Origin: CAZAMB01 sp964486335
GTDB lineage: Bacteria > Planctomycetota > Phycisphaerae > UBA1845
Direction of reading: 5' to 3'
NCBI GenBank assembly: GCA_964486335.1
Contig: CAZAMB010000007.1
Location: forward strand, 62,001-126,000
Length of the DNA stretch: 64,000 bases
Both the position numbers and the translations under genes were made by a program. Shown piece by piece: positions 10,301 through 18,294 of the stretch (the stretch's first letter is position 1; each line of letters starts with the position of its first letter). The notes below the pieces were generated by a model that searched no databases, was not told the origin of the DNA, and saw only the letters and a program-made list of their open reading frames with translations.

Positions 10301-11160
10301 GCCTCAATATCCCGGCATCCGTTCAGGTGGGCAATGTTGATCTTCACAGCGGTGGCATGAGCCTGACGCAGAGTATGTCCATGACTGTTGTGTCGGCACT
10401 GCTCATTAGGCCCGACAAGGGCAGCGGAGTCCCCCCGCCATGCAGAGCCTATGATGCCACCCAGGTCCGCGTAGGCGGGGACCTCCGAATTAACGACATG
10501 GGGGGCGTATCCGCAGACATCACCTACCGCTCATCCGAGCCTCTCATGTTGGACGGCGATTTCGAGAACGAGAGCCGCGATCCTCTGCGCTTTGACTGGC
10601 TCGCGGGCGCGATGACCTTGAACGGAGTTGGAGCGAAGTACTTTGAGGTGGCCGGGATCAACCTTGGTCCCACGCAAGACGGTTTCCAGGTTGGCACCCA
10701 AATTGGCTGTACAGGGGTTCATAGCAACTTCGCGATGAAAAAGCTGGAGCTGAGCAGATCAGCCGTCGTGCATTTCGAGAATACATTTGATAACAGCGTC
10801 AATCCGAATGACCCTGGCGGCCTAAGCGAAGCGTTGTACATTGGCAGCCTCGTTCTGCAACCTGGGTCGAGGTTTTCTATTGGAGAAAACACGTTCGTAT
10901 ATTACGTGGGTCTCGTCGGTTCGATTGCCGAAGCTTGCACGGATGGTTGCGGACAAATCCAGGCCATCCCCTGCGCGGGTCCGCCGGAGGCCTGCGTTCC
11001 TCCATCGGCCGATTGCCCGCTTTGGGATTGCGTATCGGATCCCGGATCACCCATTCCTCCCGCGTGCCGTGTTCATGACCGCGATGCTGATTCCGACGTC
11101 GATCTTTTTGATTTCGCTTTGATGAGCAATCGTCCTGACCTTTGGTGGGGCCAACCCTGA
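7333..11160 (+). CDS. Giant secreted beta-helix protein with DCNGNG repeats and dockerin-like tail
   Basis: About 1275 residues starting at ATG 7333 after a GAGGGAG ribosome site; a GTG two codons upstream is an alternative. A signal peptide ends near ASTQG. Residues ~40-510 form a right-handed beta-helix (choice-of-anchor Q type: GGGLYIDGAS, NNRAQGGGGGV, SIIWGN, DAGNN, DMGAYEF). It contains an inserted cysteine cluster with CC-x(3)-WD-x(2)-C (RCCDTLWDEYCASLA), a motif of planctomycete surface proteins. Residues ~515-620 hold four or more DCNGNGIPD-type calcium-binding repeats. Residues ~630-1200 look like further beta-solenoid (NGGFRGVITN, GAGNLFAEGG). The C-terminus has one dockerin-like loop (DRDADSDVDLFDFAL). 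The frame stops at TGA 11158-11160 although a second dockerin-like loop continues in frame behind it. Confidence 0.8.
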   Translation: MSSREQCDTRKRNHEAGCAVFLYVISTLGASTQGGVIYVDQNASEAVHDGTSWCRAYLELQDALVIARSGDIVRVAKGTYKPDRGAAQNRGDRNATFRLTNGVRIEGGYAGCTNPDPNARDLGTYEVILSGDLASNDNPHPASNCCSPHGSIFCDAPACAAAVCKEEPRCCDTLWDEYCASLAVSILGCCSTCGDVCDNSRHVVSAVDGSTGTLDGLTISDGFADGICCIDGVGGGLYIDGASPTLQDCRITNNRAQGGGGGVAVLDSELSRFSRTEISQNQTAGHGGGMFIQAPARVQDCMLTGNMAGVYGGAVYNGDAASDFVNDVVVANSSAYNGGGLYLQNITAPTIVNCTIVANDARAHGGGLVSEYGTHTIYNSIIWGNTSDGRTNSAATAQLYKSFAGNFIVRFSCVQDAQPGDSTVYPGLGNIDADPLFVRPCIMSQASCLSLPDLRPTWRSPCIDAGNNSAVPTWVTTDRDGQTRFFDDPATPDRGFCGSPCLHPIVDMGAYEFVQVLDCNGNGIPDWQEVRDGTARDCNGNGVPDECDIVVSLLGLQVSKDCNANGVPDECDLGDGTSLDCQPNQIPDECDIASGLSHDCVGLSGSTGLEDGIPDECQPDPLGTIISRWVDAEGGWNTAANWCPDLVPDNNENATFNVTVQGPEALVSLDISPTVTRVSLLSGGTVVVGDKSGANVRTLSADERITNQGFLRATDRERLVLDTPIIDQGGVCSGGVLEAQDGVGSAGESSDKSILEINGARVLGGTARTIGDHSEIHLIGGAELIGTCILGVVIPNGQNGGFRGVITNDATTIVAGVEAQTSFVPTVAVANLAQLQGGGSVRLLSRQYSQLGRPKSAFTNGSQHSIEGAGIVTGGLTNNGIVRGNVPSDELVISAPGRKINNNLIHAADGGTLRIADDVEGAGNLFAEGGVIRILPTEGLTVISATNLTVEGAAGRPGVLTLGNNSILSALQLNIGLGGAMRADREALDGLNIPASVQVGNVDLHSGGMSLTQSMSMTVVSALLIRPDKGSGVPPPCRAYDATQVRVGGDLRINDMGGVSADITYRSSEPLMLDGDFENESRDPLRFDWLAGAMTLNGVGAKYFEVAGINLGPTQDGFQVGTQIGCTGVHSNFAMKKLELSRSAVVHFENTFDNSVNPNDPGGLSEALYIGSLVLQPGSRFSIGENTFVYYVGLVGSIAEACTDGCGQIQAIPCAGPPEACVPPSADCPLWDCVSDPGSPIPPACRVHDRDADSDVDLFDFALMSNRPDLWWGQP

Positions 11161-11313
11161 TTCAATATGTTTATCCGAGGACTCGGAGTGAACGCTACCC
11201 AAGCGTGTCGAATCTACGACCTCTGTGGCGACGGAAACGCCGATTTCTATGAAGTCGCTCTGACGCAGCAGCACCACGTTGTAGTGCTATGCCGGAAACC
11301 GAGTCTTCAGTGA
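11161..11313 (+). pseudogene. In-frame continuation of the dockerin-like tail after a TGA stop
   Basis: Directly behind the stop at 11158-11160, the same frame stays open for 50 codons until TGA 11311-11313. It encodes a second dockerin-like half: alanine/glutamine before a cysteine (NATQACRIYD) followed by a calcium-loop-like CGDGNADFYEVAL. Planctomycete dockerin-like tails normally carry two such loops separated by about 30 residues, which is the spacing seen here. The best reading is a nonsense mutation (or base error) that truncates the tail. Stop read-through is possible but has no direct support. Confidence 0.55.
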
Positions 11314-11437
11314 CCTTCGGGTTGGCTACAAGAAGGTCAGGCAAATATTGGCGGTCTCGCGCCTCGACAGAGGTGTCGTCGTCTTCAGCTGCCTAACTCG
11401 ACTAATGGACCCGTGTTTGAAGGCTGCCGCAAACATG

Positions 11438-14400
11438 TCAAAGAACGCTGAACTGATCGGCAATCTTCTCAAGTAGGTCACGCGCCCTAGAGTTATCTCG
11501 ATCAAACTCTAGTACCTTGTCAGCGGTGGACTTAGCCTGCTCGGCGCACAGCCGACTTGCCTCGTGTTGACGGTCGGCGCTCAAATCTCCCGCGATTTCA
11601 ATAAGTGTCTCGCACCAACGCAACAGAACGAAAACGTTCTGTGGATCCGCGCGGTGGGCGAGACTAAATTCCTCACTGGCTTTCTCCCGATTGCCGGTAT
11701 TGAGGAAGAACAACCCACGGTAAAGATGGATTTGACTACGTTCAAAGCGATGTCTCGCTCGGTTGGGATCGAGTTCTTCTGCAATCGCTGTTGCCACGTC
11801 CTCCGCACCCGCCACGGCTTTGAAGAGAACGTTAGCGCGCGCCACCTCTGGGTTGCCTGCATCCTCATCTAGCACAAGCCGAAGATACCGCTGGGCGTTG
11901 GTAAGATCCTTTGCCATGATGTGAGCGATAGCAAGTTGGGTACGTATCGCGACGAGTGCGTTGCGTTTTCGTCTGGCGCGCTCGGCCTCAAGGGTCTCGC
12001 CGCGATACAGCACATCAATTGCTTCGTCGATCTCTCCATTCTTGATGAGCTCCCTGCCTAGATGGAGGAACGGCCAGGCATCTCTTCGTTCCACTTCCGC
12101 GATCGCTACCCCGCGCCGAAATGCTGCAATCGCTCCTGAGCGATCCTCACGTTGCATGCAGATCCGACCCTCGAGCACTGCGAGGTAGGGACTATCATGT
12201 CCGGTAGCTTTGACAATGCGAACTGCATCTTCGGCGATTTCGTTGCGGTGCAAATACAGCGCGATGTTGCCAACCTGTGTCAACACCCAAACACGATGCG
12301 GATCCTTGGCCCATGCCTCCTTCGCGAGTGTCAATGCAGACTCCGCATCGCCGAGTCTCGCGTACACGATCGCCGCCTCCTGGCACACCTCGGCCGTGCG
12401 GTGGCTCTGCAATAATCCATCTACGAGAGGCTTAGCGCCCTGGTAGTCGTGCGCTCGGACCTTCTCGATCAGGGCACCTAGGACGCCGTCAGCAAGAGGT
12501 CCGATTGAAGGAGCAAACGAAAAGCGGCCGGCGAGAGCTGCATGGTATCTGGATTCTGTGGCCCACCGTAAGTTCTCTACCCCCTGTCCATTCAGCGATG
12601 ATTGCGCGAAGTACTCGCACAGAATGTCATTGGCCTTGGCAAATATGTTCGGTCGACAAGGCGGGATGTCGGCGAAGCCGCGTAACAAGGACGAAATAAC
12701 AATATCATCATCTTTCACGCGGTCTACCACCGATGCGCGCCACAGCTCCATGGCGACGGGTACGGCGGGAAAATCAAAGACGGCGTCCAGTAGTTTCGCC
12801 GGGATTGGAACTCGGATGCCGTTGAGCACGGACAGCATTAGCCTCTCCTCCTCCGTGAATTCACATTTTGTCATTACTAGCCGCACAATACTCGCGTGGA
12901 TGCCTTTACGGTCGCGCAAGTCCGTGACGACTGCTCGCATTCCTTCGCTAGCGATGAACTCTGAGGCAAGAATGATGGCACCAGGGTGACCCCCAAGAAC
13001 TGTGACAACAGACCGGCGATCGTCGGAGTTGAATCCCGTTGGCTCAAGGCCGACTCTTCGTAGTTGCTGATCCAGAAGCGCGACGGCGTTTTCAGGGTCC
13101 AAGCCGCGTAAGGGAAGCCGGCCCACCTCCCCAGCTGCTGCACCTTCAATCGTTAGCTGTCTCGGTGATTGCAGGATCAGCTTACCACCTGTAGCCGACA
13201 AACCCCGAGCAAGTGACAAGAGGAGGCCGGGACAATTCGAATCGCGCCAACTCCCGTGGCTTGTCAAATGTTCGGCATTGTGCACGCACAGGATCAACCC
13301 CCATTGCAATCGTTCTCGAAAACGGGAGGTATCAAGCAAGTCGTAATCATACCTTTCAGGCAAAGGAAGACCGACAATACGGAACAGGGCGGCAATGAGG
13401 AACTCTGGCGTTGCGTCGCTCGCCAATTCAAGAACGCGCTCTGCTGCGCGGCCAGCTTGCCGAAGGGCCAGATCAACGAGGGTACGCTTGCCGACTCCCT
13501 GCAACCCAGAAACAACGACCAGTTTGACCGTCTTGTTATCGAGCAGGCTGCGTAGGTGGGCGGCTTCATCCACGCGGTCTAATGGAGCAGGTTGTTGGTG
13601 CAAGGTTTGCGACAACTCACGACCAATTGATGTCGCTGCGGCGGCACGACACCGCTGAGCAAGCTTGTGTAACCTGCCCACAGCGGCATCTTCTCTAATC
13701 ACACCGGATTGCAGCGTTTCATCCAGCACAGAGAGACAAGCCCCGGCCAGCTCACCCTCCAGGATCCGCAAGTCCGGAAGCTGAGGTAGCAGGCAATCGG
13801 CTTTCAATGTCAGCCACCAATCCTGTGTCGCGGCGTCATTCTCAACAAGAGTATTCAGGTACTGAAGCTTTAGCCGTTGGATCGCGGTCGGGGCCTCCTG
13901 TTGGAGGAGTTCCCGAAGCAACTGTGCCTGCACAACTTGGTCGTGACGGCTTGCGATTTCGGGCAGGACGTCCGCAATCCGCACTGGGGAGGCGAGTCCA
14001 TGTTCACCAACTACGGCGGCGATCGATTTGAGGTGTAGAGTGGACGAGGGATTGGCGACGCCAACTTCAGGCGCTCGAGCAGCAAGGTCCACGTCCACCA
14101 CCAACAAGCCGTCACCGACGGGGAGACGGCCTTCATTTGGGGGCGCCCACCACCACGTTTCGACCCTGCTATCAACCTGTGCAAGAACTGCAGACTGACC
14201 AAACCGTCCGTCATTGCAGAATACAACAGGAATCTTGTTTCGCGTGTTCTGCGCTATGAACGGTGCGAACGGCTCTATCGACTTGTTGTACGCACAAATG
14301 ACCGCAAGATCTGGCCGGCCAGCCGTGTTGTGCAGTTGCAGGGCTTCGGCGCACACAAGAGGGAGTATCGTGAGCCGCATGCCGCGAACCTGAAGGTCAA

Positions 14401-14971
14401 CGCATTGGATAGTGGGGGTTGTGCCAACTGGAGCTGGCACAACGTCGGTGAGTTCGAACACGGCGGGGCGCGTTTTAAGGTGAAACTCCGACGTGCGGGA
14501 GGAGAAGATCGGCAGAACATTCAGCAGCTTCCCGTCTTGGTCTTCCAAACGCTTCAAATCGGATCGACGTATGCCAAGAGAGCGATAGAGTTTCTCGGCT
14601 GCTTTCGTCAAGCTGAATGTATGTGTTCCCGCAAAGACAACGGCATCATGCGCTTGGGCAAAGTCCCTCGCAAAGTGGAGTTCTGTCGGTGGAATTCCGC
14701 CTTCAGCGAAAACGACTATATGGGGTGGAGGGCTGAGGCGAGACAACCATTCGAGCACGAGCCGGATTCGATTTCCTGACCACTCTATGTATCGCTTCTC
14801 GCATGCCCGTCTGGCGTCCGCAACATCGATGGCGTAACGGGACAGGTCCGTTAGGGACGGCTGGCTTGGATCCGGACAGAAGGGCTCTCCGAGGAAGTTC
14901 CTGTCGGCATTGCGCAACGCCGGATGTGCCTCCAGTTGACAAACTGCGATTCGTGTTATGGATGCCGCCAT
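11438..14971 (-). CDS. Carbon-nitrogen hydrolase (nitrilase) - STAND ATPase - TPR fusion, NLR-like
   Basis: A 1177-residue three-part protein. Residues ~5-305 form a nitrilase-fold amidohydrolase with the E-K-C triad apparently intact: Glu90 (FAEGGIP), Lys166 (HLKTRP) and Cys207 (LVCAEA). Residues ~470-800 are a STAND/NB-ARC-type ATPase with Walker A GLQGVGKRT (Lys495), a degenerate Walker B-like strand (LILCVHNAEHL, lacking the usual Asp pair) and a GGHPGAI motif at the GxP position. Residues ~830-1170 are TPR-like helical repeats. The architecture effector-NTPase-repeat is that of bacterial NLR-like immune proteins. It is the last gene of the operon, 31 bp after the helicase stop, with a GAGG ribosome site. 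The nitrilase as a toxic or signalling effector is inference; its substrate is unknown. Confidence 0.8.
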   Translation of the reverse strand: MAASITRIAVCQLEAHPALRNADRNFLGEPFCPDPSQPSLTDLSRYAIDVADARRACEKRYIEWSGNRIRLVLEWLSRLSPPPHIVVFAEGGIPPTELHFARDFAQAHDAVVFAGTHTFSLTKAAEKLYRSLGIRRSDLKRLEDQDGKLLNVLPIFSSRTSEFHLKTRPAVFELTDVVPAPVGTTPTIQCVDLQVRGMRLTILPLVCAEALQLHNTAGRPDLAVICAYNKSIEPFAPFIAQNTRNKIPVVFCNDGRFGQSAVLAQVDSRVETWWWAPPNEGRLPVGDGLLVVDVDLAARAPEVGVANPSSTLHLKSIAAVVGEHGLASPVRIADVLPEIASRHDQVVQAQLLRELLQQEAPTAIQRLKLQYLNTLVENDAATQDWWLTLKADCLLPQLPDLRILEGELAGACLSVLDETLQSGVIREDAAVGRLHKLAQRCRAAAATSIGRELSQTLHQQPAPLDRVDEAAHLRSLLDNKTVKLVVVSGLQGVGKRTLVDLALRQAGRAAERVLELASDATPEFLIAALFRIVGLPLPERYDYDLLDTSRFRERLQWGLILCVHNAEHLTSHGSWRDSNCPGLLLSLARGLSATGGKLILQSPRQLTIEGAAAGEVGRLPLRGLDPENAVALLDQQLRRVGLEPTGFNSDDRRSVVTVLGGHPGAIILASEFIASEGMRAVVTDLRDRKGIHASIVRLVMTKCEFTEEERLMLSVLNGIRVPIPAKLLDAVFDFPAVPVAMELWRASVVDRVKDDDIVISSLLRGFADIPPCRPNIFAKANDILCEYFAQSSLNGQGVENLRWATESRYHAALAGRFSFAPSIGPLADGVLGALIEKVRAHDYQGAKPLVDGLLQSHRTAEVCQEAAIVYARLGDAESALTLAKEAWAKDPHRVWVLTQVGNIALYLHRNEIAEDAVRIVKATGHDSPYLAVLEGRICMQREDRSGAIAAFRRGVAIAEVERRDAWPFLHLGRELIKNGEIDEAIDVLYRGETLEAERARRKRNALVAIRTQLAIAHIMAKDLTNAQRYLRLVLDEDAGNPEVARANVLFKAVAGAEDVATAIAEELDPNRARHRFERSQIHLYRGLFFLNTGNREKASEEFSLAHRADPQNVFVLLRWCETLIEIAGDLSADRQHEASRLCAEQAKSTADKVLEFDRDNSRARDLLEKIADQFSVL

Positions 14972-15002
14972 GCATCAGCCTCTTTCATGGTCGCCGCTTC
15001 GT

Positions 15003-17804
15003 CTATCTGAATTCTCCCTCTGATGGCGGAATGGCACAGACGAATCCTAATAGCCGGGCTCCGAAGGAGCCGCCGGTTCCAAGCCGCCCGTTGTGCTCAA
15101 GCTCTCGTTCTAAGGCGCGCTGCAATGAGCGGATAGTCTCGTCCGGAGGTGGCGCGAGCTGCTGGTCGTTTAATGGAGTGAGACCGCGCAAGTGGGTCGC
15201 TATTGCTTCTAATTCTCGGCGACGATTGCCCCGAAGGTCAAGGGCAATCGGCACGATATGGGTTCGGGCGGCGGTTCCGTCTCGAAGAACCTCAACCTGC
15301 CAGATGCCGACAACAGCATTGATTCCGCTGCAATCCTTCCAACATCCTGCGACACCGCGATCGGCCGCTGGAAGATCCGTGCTGTCTCTAATGAGCGAGC
15401 GGATCAACGGGTGTTCCAGGCCGAACAAAGCAAGGTGCTCATCTCCAATTGCCCGGTCGCGGTCTGTCGTGAACCGCGCCGGTTCCTGACCCGGTACTTC
15501 GAGCGTGAATGTCTGATCCTCGTGCGCTATGAGGGAGCCACCGAATGCTGGGGCGGCCGTCGATACGTAGTCTAGAAGCCGCTTCATGCCACGACCGGCG
15601 TCGTCCATCTCGTGGTAGTCGTCGAGACGGAACCTGTCGAGGTCCTGGAACAGCTCAAAGACGACCTGCCGGGCGGTGCGGGCGTTGTCCAATGCGACTT
15701 CAAGTTCCTGCCTCGTCCGCTGAAGCGTCGGATCGCGCAGGGCGTCACGGTAAAGCTGATCGTACGACAGCCGCTCAGCCAACTGCCCTAGAATCTGCCC
15801 GCGGAAATCCTCGGTCACCTGTCCCTTTTCATCGACCTTGCCGACGGCCCGGGCGATCTCCTGAAGCTTCTGCTCCAGCAGCAGGTAAACTTCGCCCTCA
15901 ATGGTGTCCCCGGCGACGAGGTTGTACACCTGCGCTGTGTCCCGTTGACCGTATCGATGGATGCGGCCTATCCGTTGCTCCAAGTCCATGGGGTTCCACG
16001 GCAGGTCGTGGTTGAATAAGATCCGAGCGAATTGCAGGTTGATCCCCTCACGACCGGCGGCGGTGCAGATCAACATCTTCGGTCCGTGCAGCTTCTTGAA
16101 TCGCCGCTCGGCCGCAATCTTCGCACCATGATCCCCTCCCTTGAGGATCTCAACGCCGACCCCGGGAAACCTCGTATCGACTGCCTCCTTCAGGCTGTCC
16201 ACGCTCCCAAGGTAGGTCGTGAACACAATCACCTTCTCATCCGAGTTCGCCGACCAAAGCAACGTGAGGGCATTAATCAGCACGCCAGCCTTTGTCTCCA
16301 AGCCGGAAGGAAATTTAGCCAACAATTCCCGTATTCGCCGCCGCTCCTCGGGCAGGGCCACCGATACCAGTGTGGCGGCGGCTTCCTCCCCGGTCGCCGC
16401 GACAGCTTCCATGTCCGATAGGGCTATCTGCTCCTCAAGTTCAGTTTGTTTGATCTTGAGCTTCTGCAGAAGCTTGTATCTGGCATCGGACAAGATGCGT
16501 TCGACTTCAGCCCGGCCCAGCATGTCGTCCGCGAGGCCGTACATCTGGCGAATGATTGCCCGCGCCTCGGCCAAGGCACTTTCCCGACCATCTACGTTCA
16601 GATCCTCGTCACACTGGATCGCCTGATGGATAGTCAGGCTCAGCAACCGACGAGTGAGTGTCTGCCGGACGGCGGCGAAGCTCGAAGCGGCAATCTTCTG
16701 AAAAATCGTCATCACGAAGCCGAGCGCCCGGCCAGCCTTGCCCTCCGCCTCGGCGAGGTTGTACCCATCCTGCAAGTACTCCTGCAGCGCCTTGTAGAAA
16801 CCCTGCTCCAATTCGTTCAGTGTAAACACCTGCGAATTCACCTGCCGGCGCGCAAATAAGGGTGATCCATCCGACTTGCAGGCATCGGCCTTCGTCCGGC
16901 GGATGACGACGGCGTTGAGACGATGACGGTTTTCGAGCATGTCATCGACAGTCTCAAACAACCGAGGATCAAGCAGCCGAATGAGCATCCAGAATCGGAA
17001 GTGGTCGCCTTGATGTGGTGTAGCGGATAGCAAGAGGAGGTCACGCGTGTGCTCGCGGATGGCTTCTGCCAGCCGGTAATTCCGCGTCTTGCGGACTTTG
17101 TTACCCGTCCGCGTGGCGGTCAGGTGATGTGCCTCATCAAAGACCACTAGGTCCCACCGCGGTGCCGCCTGCAGGCGTTTCACTCGTTCCGGTCGTTTTA
17201 ACGTGTCAATGCTGGCGATTAGCCGATTGTGCTTGGCGAAAGCGTTGCTCTTTCGATCGGTGACATCCCCCTCCGACCCGAACACCTCGAAATCGAGCTG
17301 GAACACGTCGTTCAGTTCTCTCCGCCAGTTCTCGACCAAACCGGCGGGAACGATCATCATCGTTCGCTGCAAAGCGCCCCGCGACGCTAGTTCTCGCAGA
17401 ATCAGCGCCGTTTCGATGGTCTTGCCAAGCCCGACTTCGTCCGCCACAAGAAACCGCCGCGGCGAGGCGCCGGCGATCCGGTGCGTTACAACAATCTGGT
17501 GCGGAAGCAGATCCACCTTGGCGGAGGTAAGCGTGGCCGCGCTCTCCATCAGCGGAAGCTGTTCCGCCTCGATCGCCAGCCAGAGCCGTTCCAGCCGATG
17601 CGGCGTGGCGGGCTTGATGTTGGCGATAACCTCCTCATTCCAGGATCGCAGCCCCTTGAGAGTATCAGCGGTAACACGACGCTCGCCGTGTTGACGAAAG
17701 AAAACGCGGGCGTAGTTGTTCTCGACACTCAACAGCACCCCCTCGCCCAATTCCGGGTGCTGCACGCTGCTGCCAACTTGTGCGTCAGGAAAGGTGTCGA
17801 GCAT
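15003..17804 (-). CDS. SNF2-family helicase/ATPase (BrxHII-like)
   Basis: A 933-residue superfamily 2 DNA-dependent ATPase. Walker A is DEVGLGKT (122-129), the DEAH box is in VVFDEAHHL (~225), motif III is LLLSATPHQ, and motif VI is QRIGRIHRYGQ in the C-terminal RecA lobe. The closest architecture I know is the RapA/HepA-like SNF2 helicases (COG0553), which include BrxHII of BREX type 3. A CarD/RapA-like small beta domain may occupy residues 10-50. The start at 17804 overlaps the upstream small gene by 20 bp, indicating translational coupling. In this operon it probably acts on DNA together with the methyltransferase and PglZ modules; no nuclease motif is visible. Confidence 0.88.
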   Translation of the reverse strand: MLDTFPDAQVGSSVQHPELGEGVLLSVENNYARVFFRQHGERRVTADTLKGLRSWNEEVIANIKPATPHRLERLWLAIEAEQLPLMESAATLTSAKVDLLPHQIVVTHRIAGASPRRFLVADEVGLGKTIETALILRELASRGALQRTMMIVPAGLVENWRRELNDVFQLDFEVFGSEGDVTDRKSNAFAKHNRLIASIDTLKRPERVKRLQAAPRWDLVVFDEAHHLTATRTGNKVRKTRNYRLAEAIREHTRDLLLLSATPHQGDHFRFWMLIRLLDPRLFETVDDMLENRHRLNAVVIRRTKADACKSDGSPLFARRQVNSQVFTLNELEQGFYKALQEYLQDGYNLAEAEGKAGRALGFVMTIFQKIAASSFAAVRQTLTRRLLSLTIHQAIQCDEDLNVDGRESALAEARAIIRQMYGLADDMLGRAEVERILSDARYKLLQKLKIKQTELEEQIALSDMEAVAATGEEAAATLVSVALPEERRRIRELLAKFPSGLETKAGVLINALTLLWSANSDEKVIVFTTYLGSVDSLKEAVDTRFPGVGVEILKGGDHGAKIAAERRFKKLHGPKMLICTAAGREGINLQFARILFNHDLPWNPMDLEQRIGRIHRYGQRDTAQVYNLVAGDTIEGEVYLLLEQKLQEIARAVGKVDEKGQVTEDFRGQILGQLAERLSYDQLYRDALRDPTLQRTRQELEVALDNARTARQVVFELFQDLDRFRLDDYHEMDDAGRGMKRLLDYVSTAAPAFGGSLIAHEDQTFTLEVPGQEPARFTTDRDRAIGDEHLALFGLEHPLIRSLIRDSTDLPAADRGVAGCWKDCSGINAVVGIWQVEVLRDGTAARTHIVPIALDLRGNRRRELEAIATHLRGLTPLNDQQLAPPPDETIRSLQRALERELEHNGRLGTGGSFGARLLGFVCAIPPSEGEFR

Positions 17805-18288
17805 GAAAACCGCCTCGTACGACCGCTTCCCTGCCGGCGATCGTGGTCTTGCCCATCACCTCGAAGGCATCCCGACCGGCACCGTTCCACAGACCCCGCG
17901 TCAGGTCGATCTCGTCGCCGCCCGGTACACGCATGAAAACGAAGTTGGTCTCCTCATCCACGCGGAAGACGCTCCCCGGACCCGTCATCCCGAATATAAT
18001 TCCGGCGTCGGGCCAGTTTCCCTGGGCAGTCCGAAGCAGTGGCATGACCTGTTTTCGCAGGAACTCCAACCCATGCTTTTTACCGAGCACTTCGAGCGCA
18101 GCCTGCAACCCGCCGATCAGGATGGTGGATAACCCGCCCGGTGTATCGGTCGGCCAGTCATTCAACCACCCTATTGCCTGCCGCAGCGACGCTGCTTGCC
18201 CGGTTGCGATCAGCGGAGATAGGAGTTCCGGCAACCAGACAATGCTGCTTCCGATCCGTTTCCACGCTTCGTTGTTCATCTGCTGCAT
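17785..18288 (-). CDS. Small protein of unknown function in the defence operon
   Basis: A 167-residue protein that I cannot assign. The first ~95 residues look alpha-helical (WKRIGSSIVWLPELLSP, LQAALEVLGKKHGLEFLR). The C-terminal ~70 residues look beta-rich (WPDAGIIFGMTGPGSVFRVD, NFVFMRVPGGDEIDL). No metal-binding, nuclease or HTH motif is visible. It sits 6 bp after the methyltransferase stop and overlaps the helicase start by 20 bp, so it is surely part of the operon. It does not look like BrxA, BrxB or BrxF as I know them. An accessory or specificity role for either flanking enzyme is a guess. Confidence 0.7.
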   Translation of the reverse strand: MQQMNNEAWKRIGSSIVWLPELLSPLIATGQAASLRQAIGWLNDWPTDTPGGLSTILIGGLQAALEVLGKKHGLEFLRKQVMPLLRTAQGNWPDAGIIFGMTGPGSVFRVDEETNFVFMRVPGGDEIDLTRGLWNGAGRDAFEVMGKTTIAGREAVVRGGFHARHLS

Positions 18289-18294
18289 GGCAAA

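Noticed and set aside
11438..14971. Simple glutamine-dependent NAD synthetase or nitrilase enzyme
   Set aside because: The C-N hydrolase is fused to a STAND ATPase and TPRs; no synthetase signature is present.
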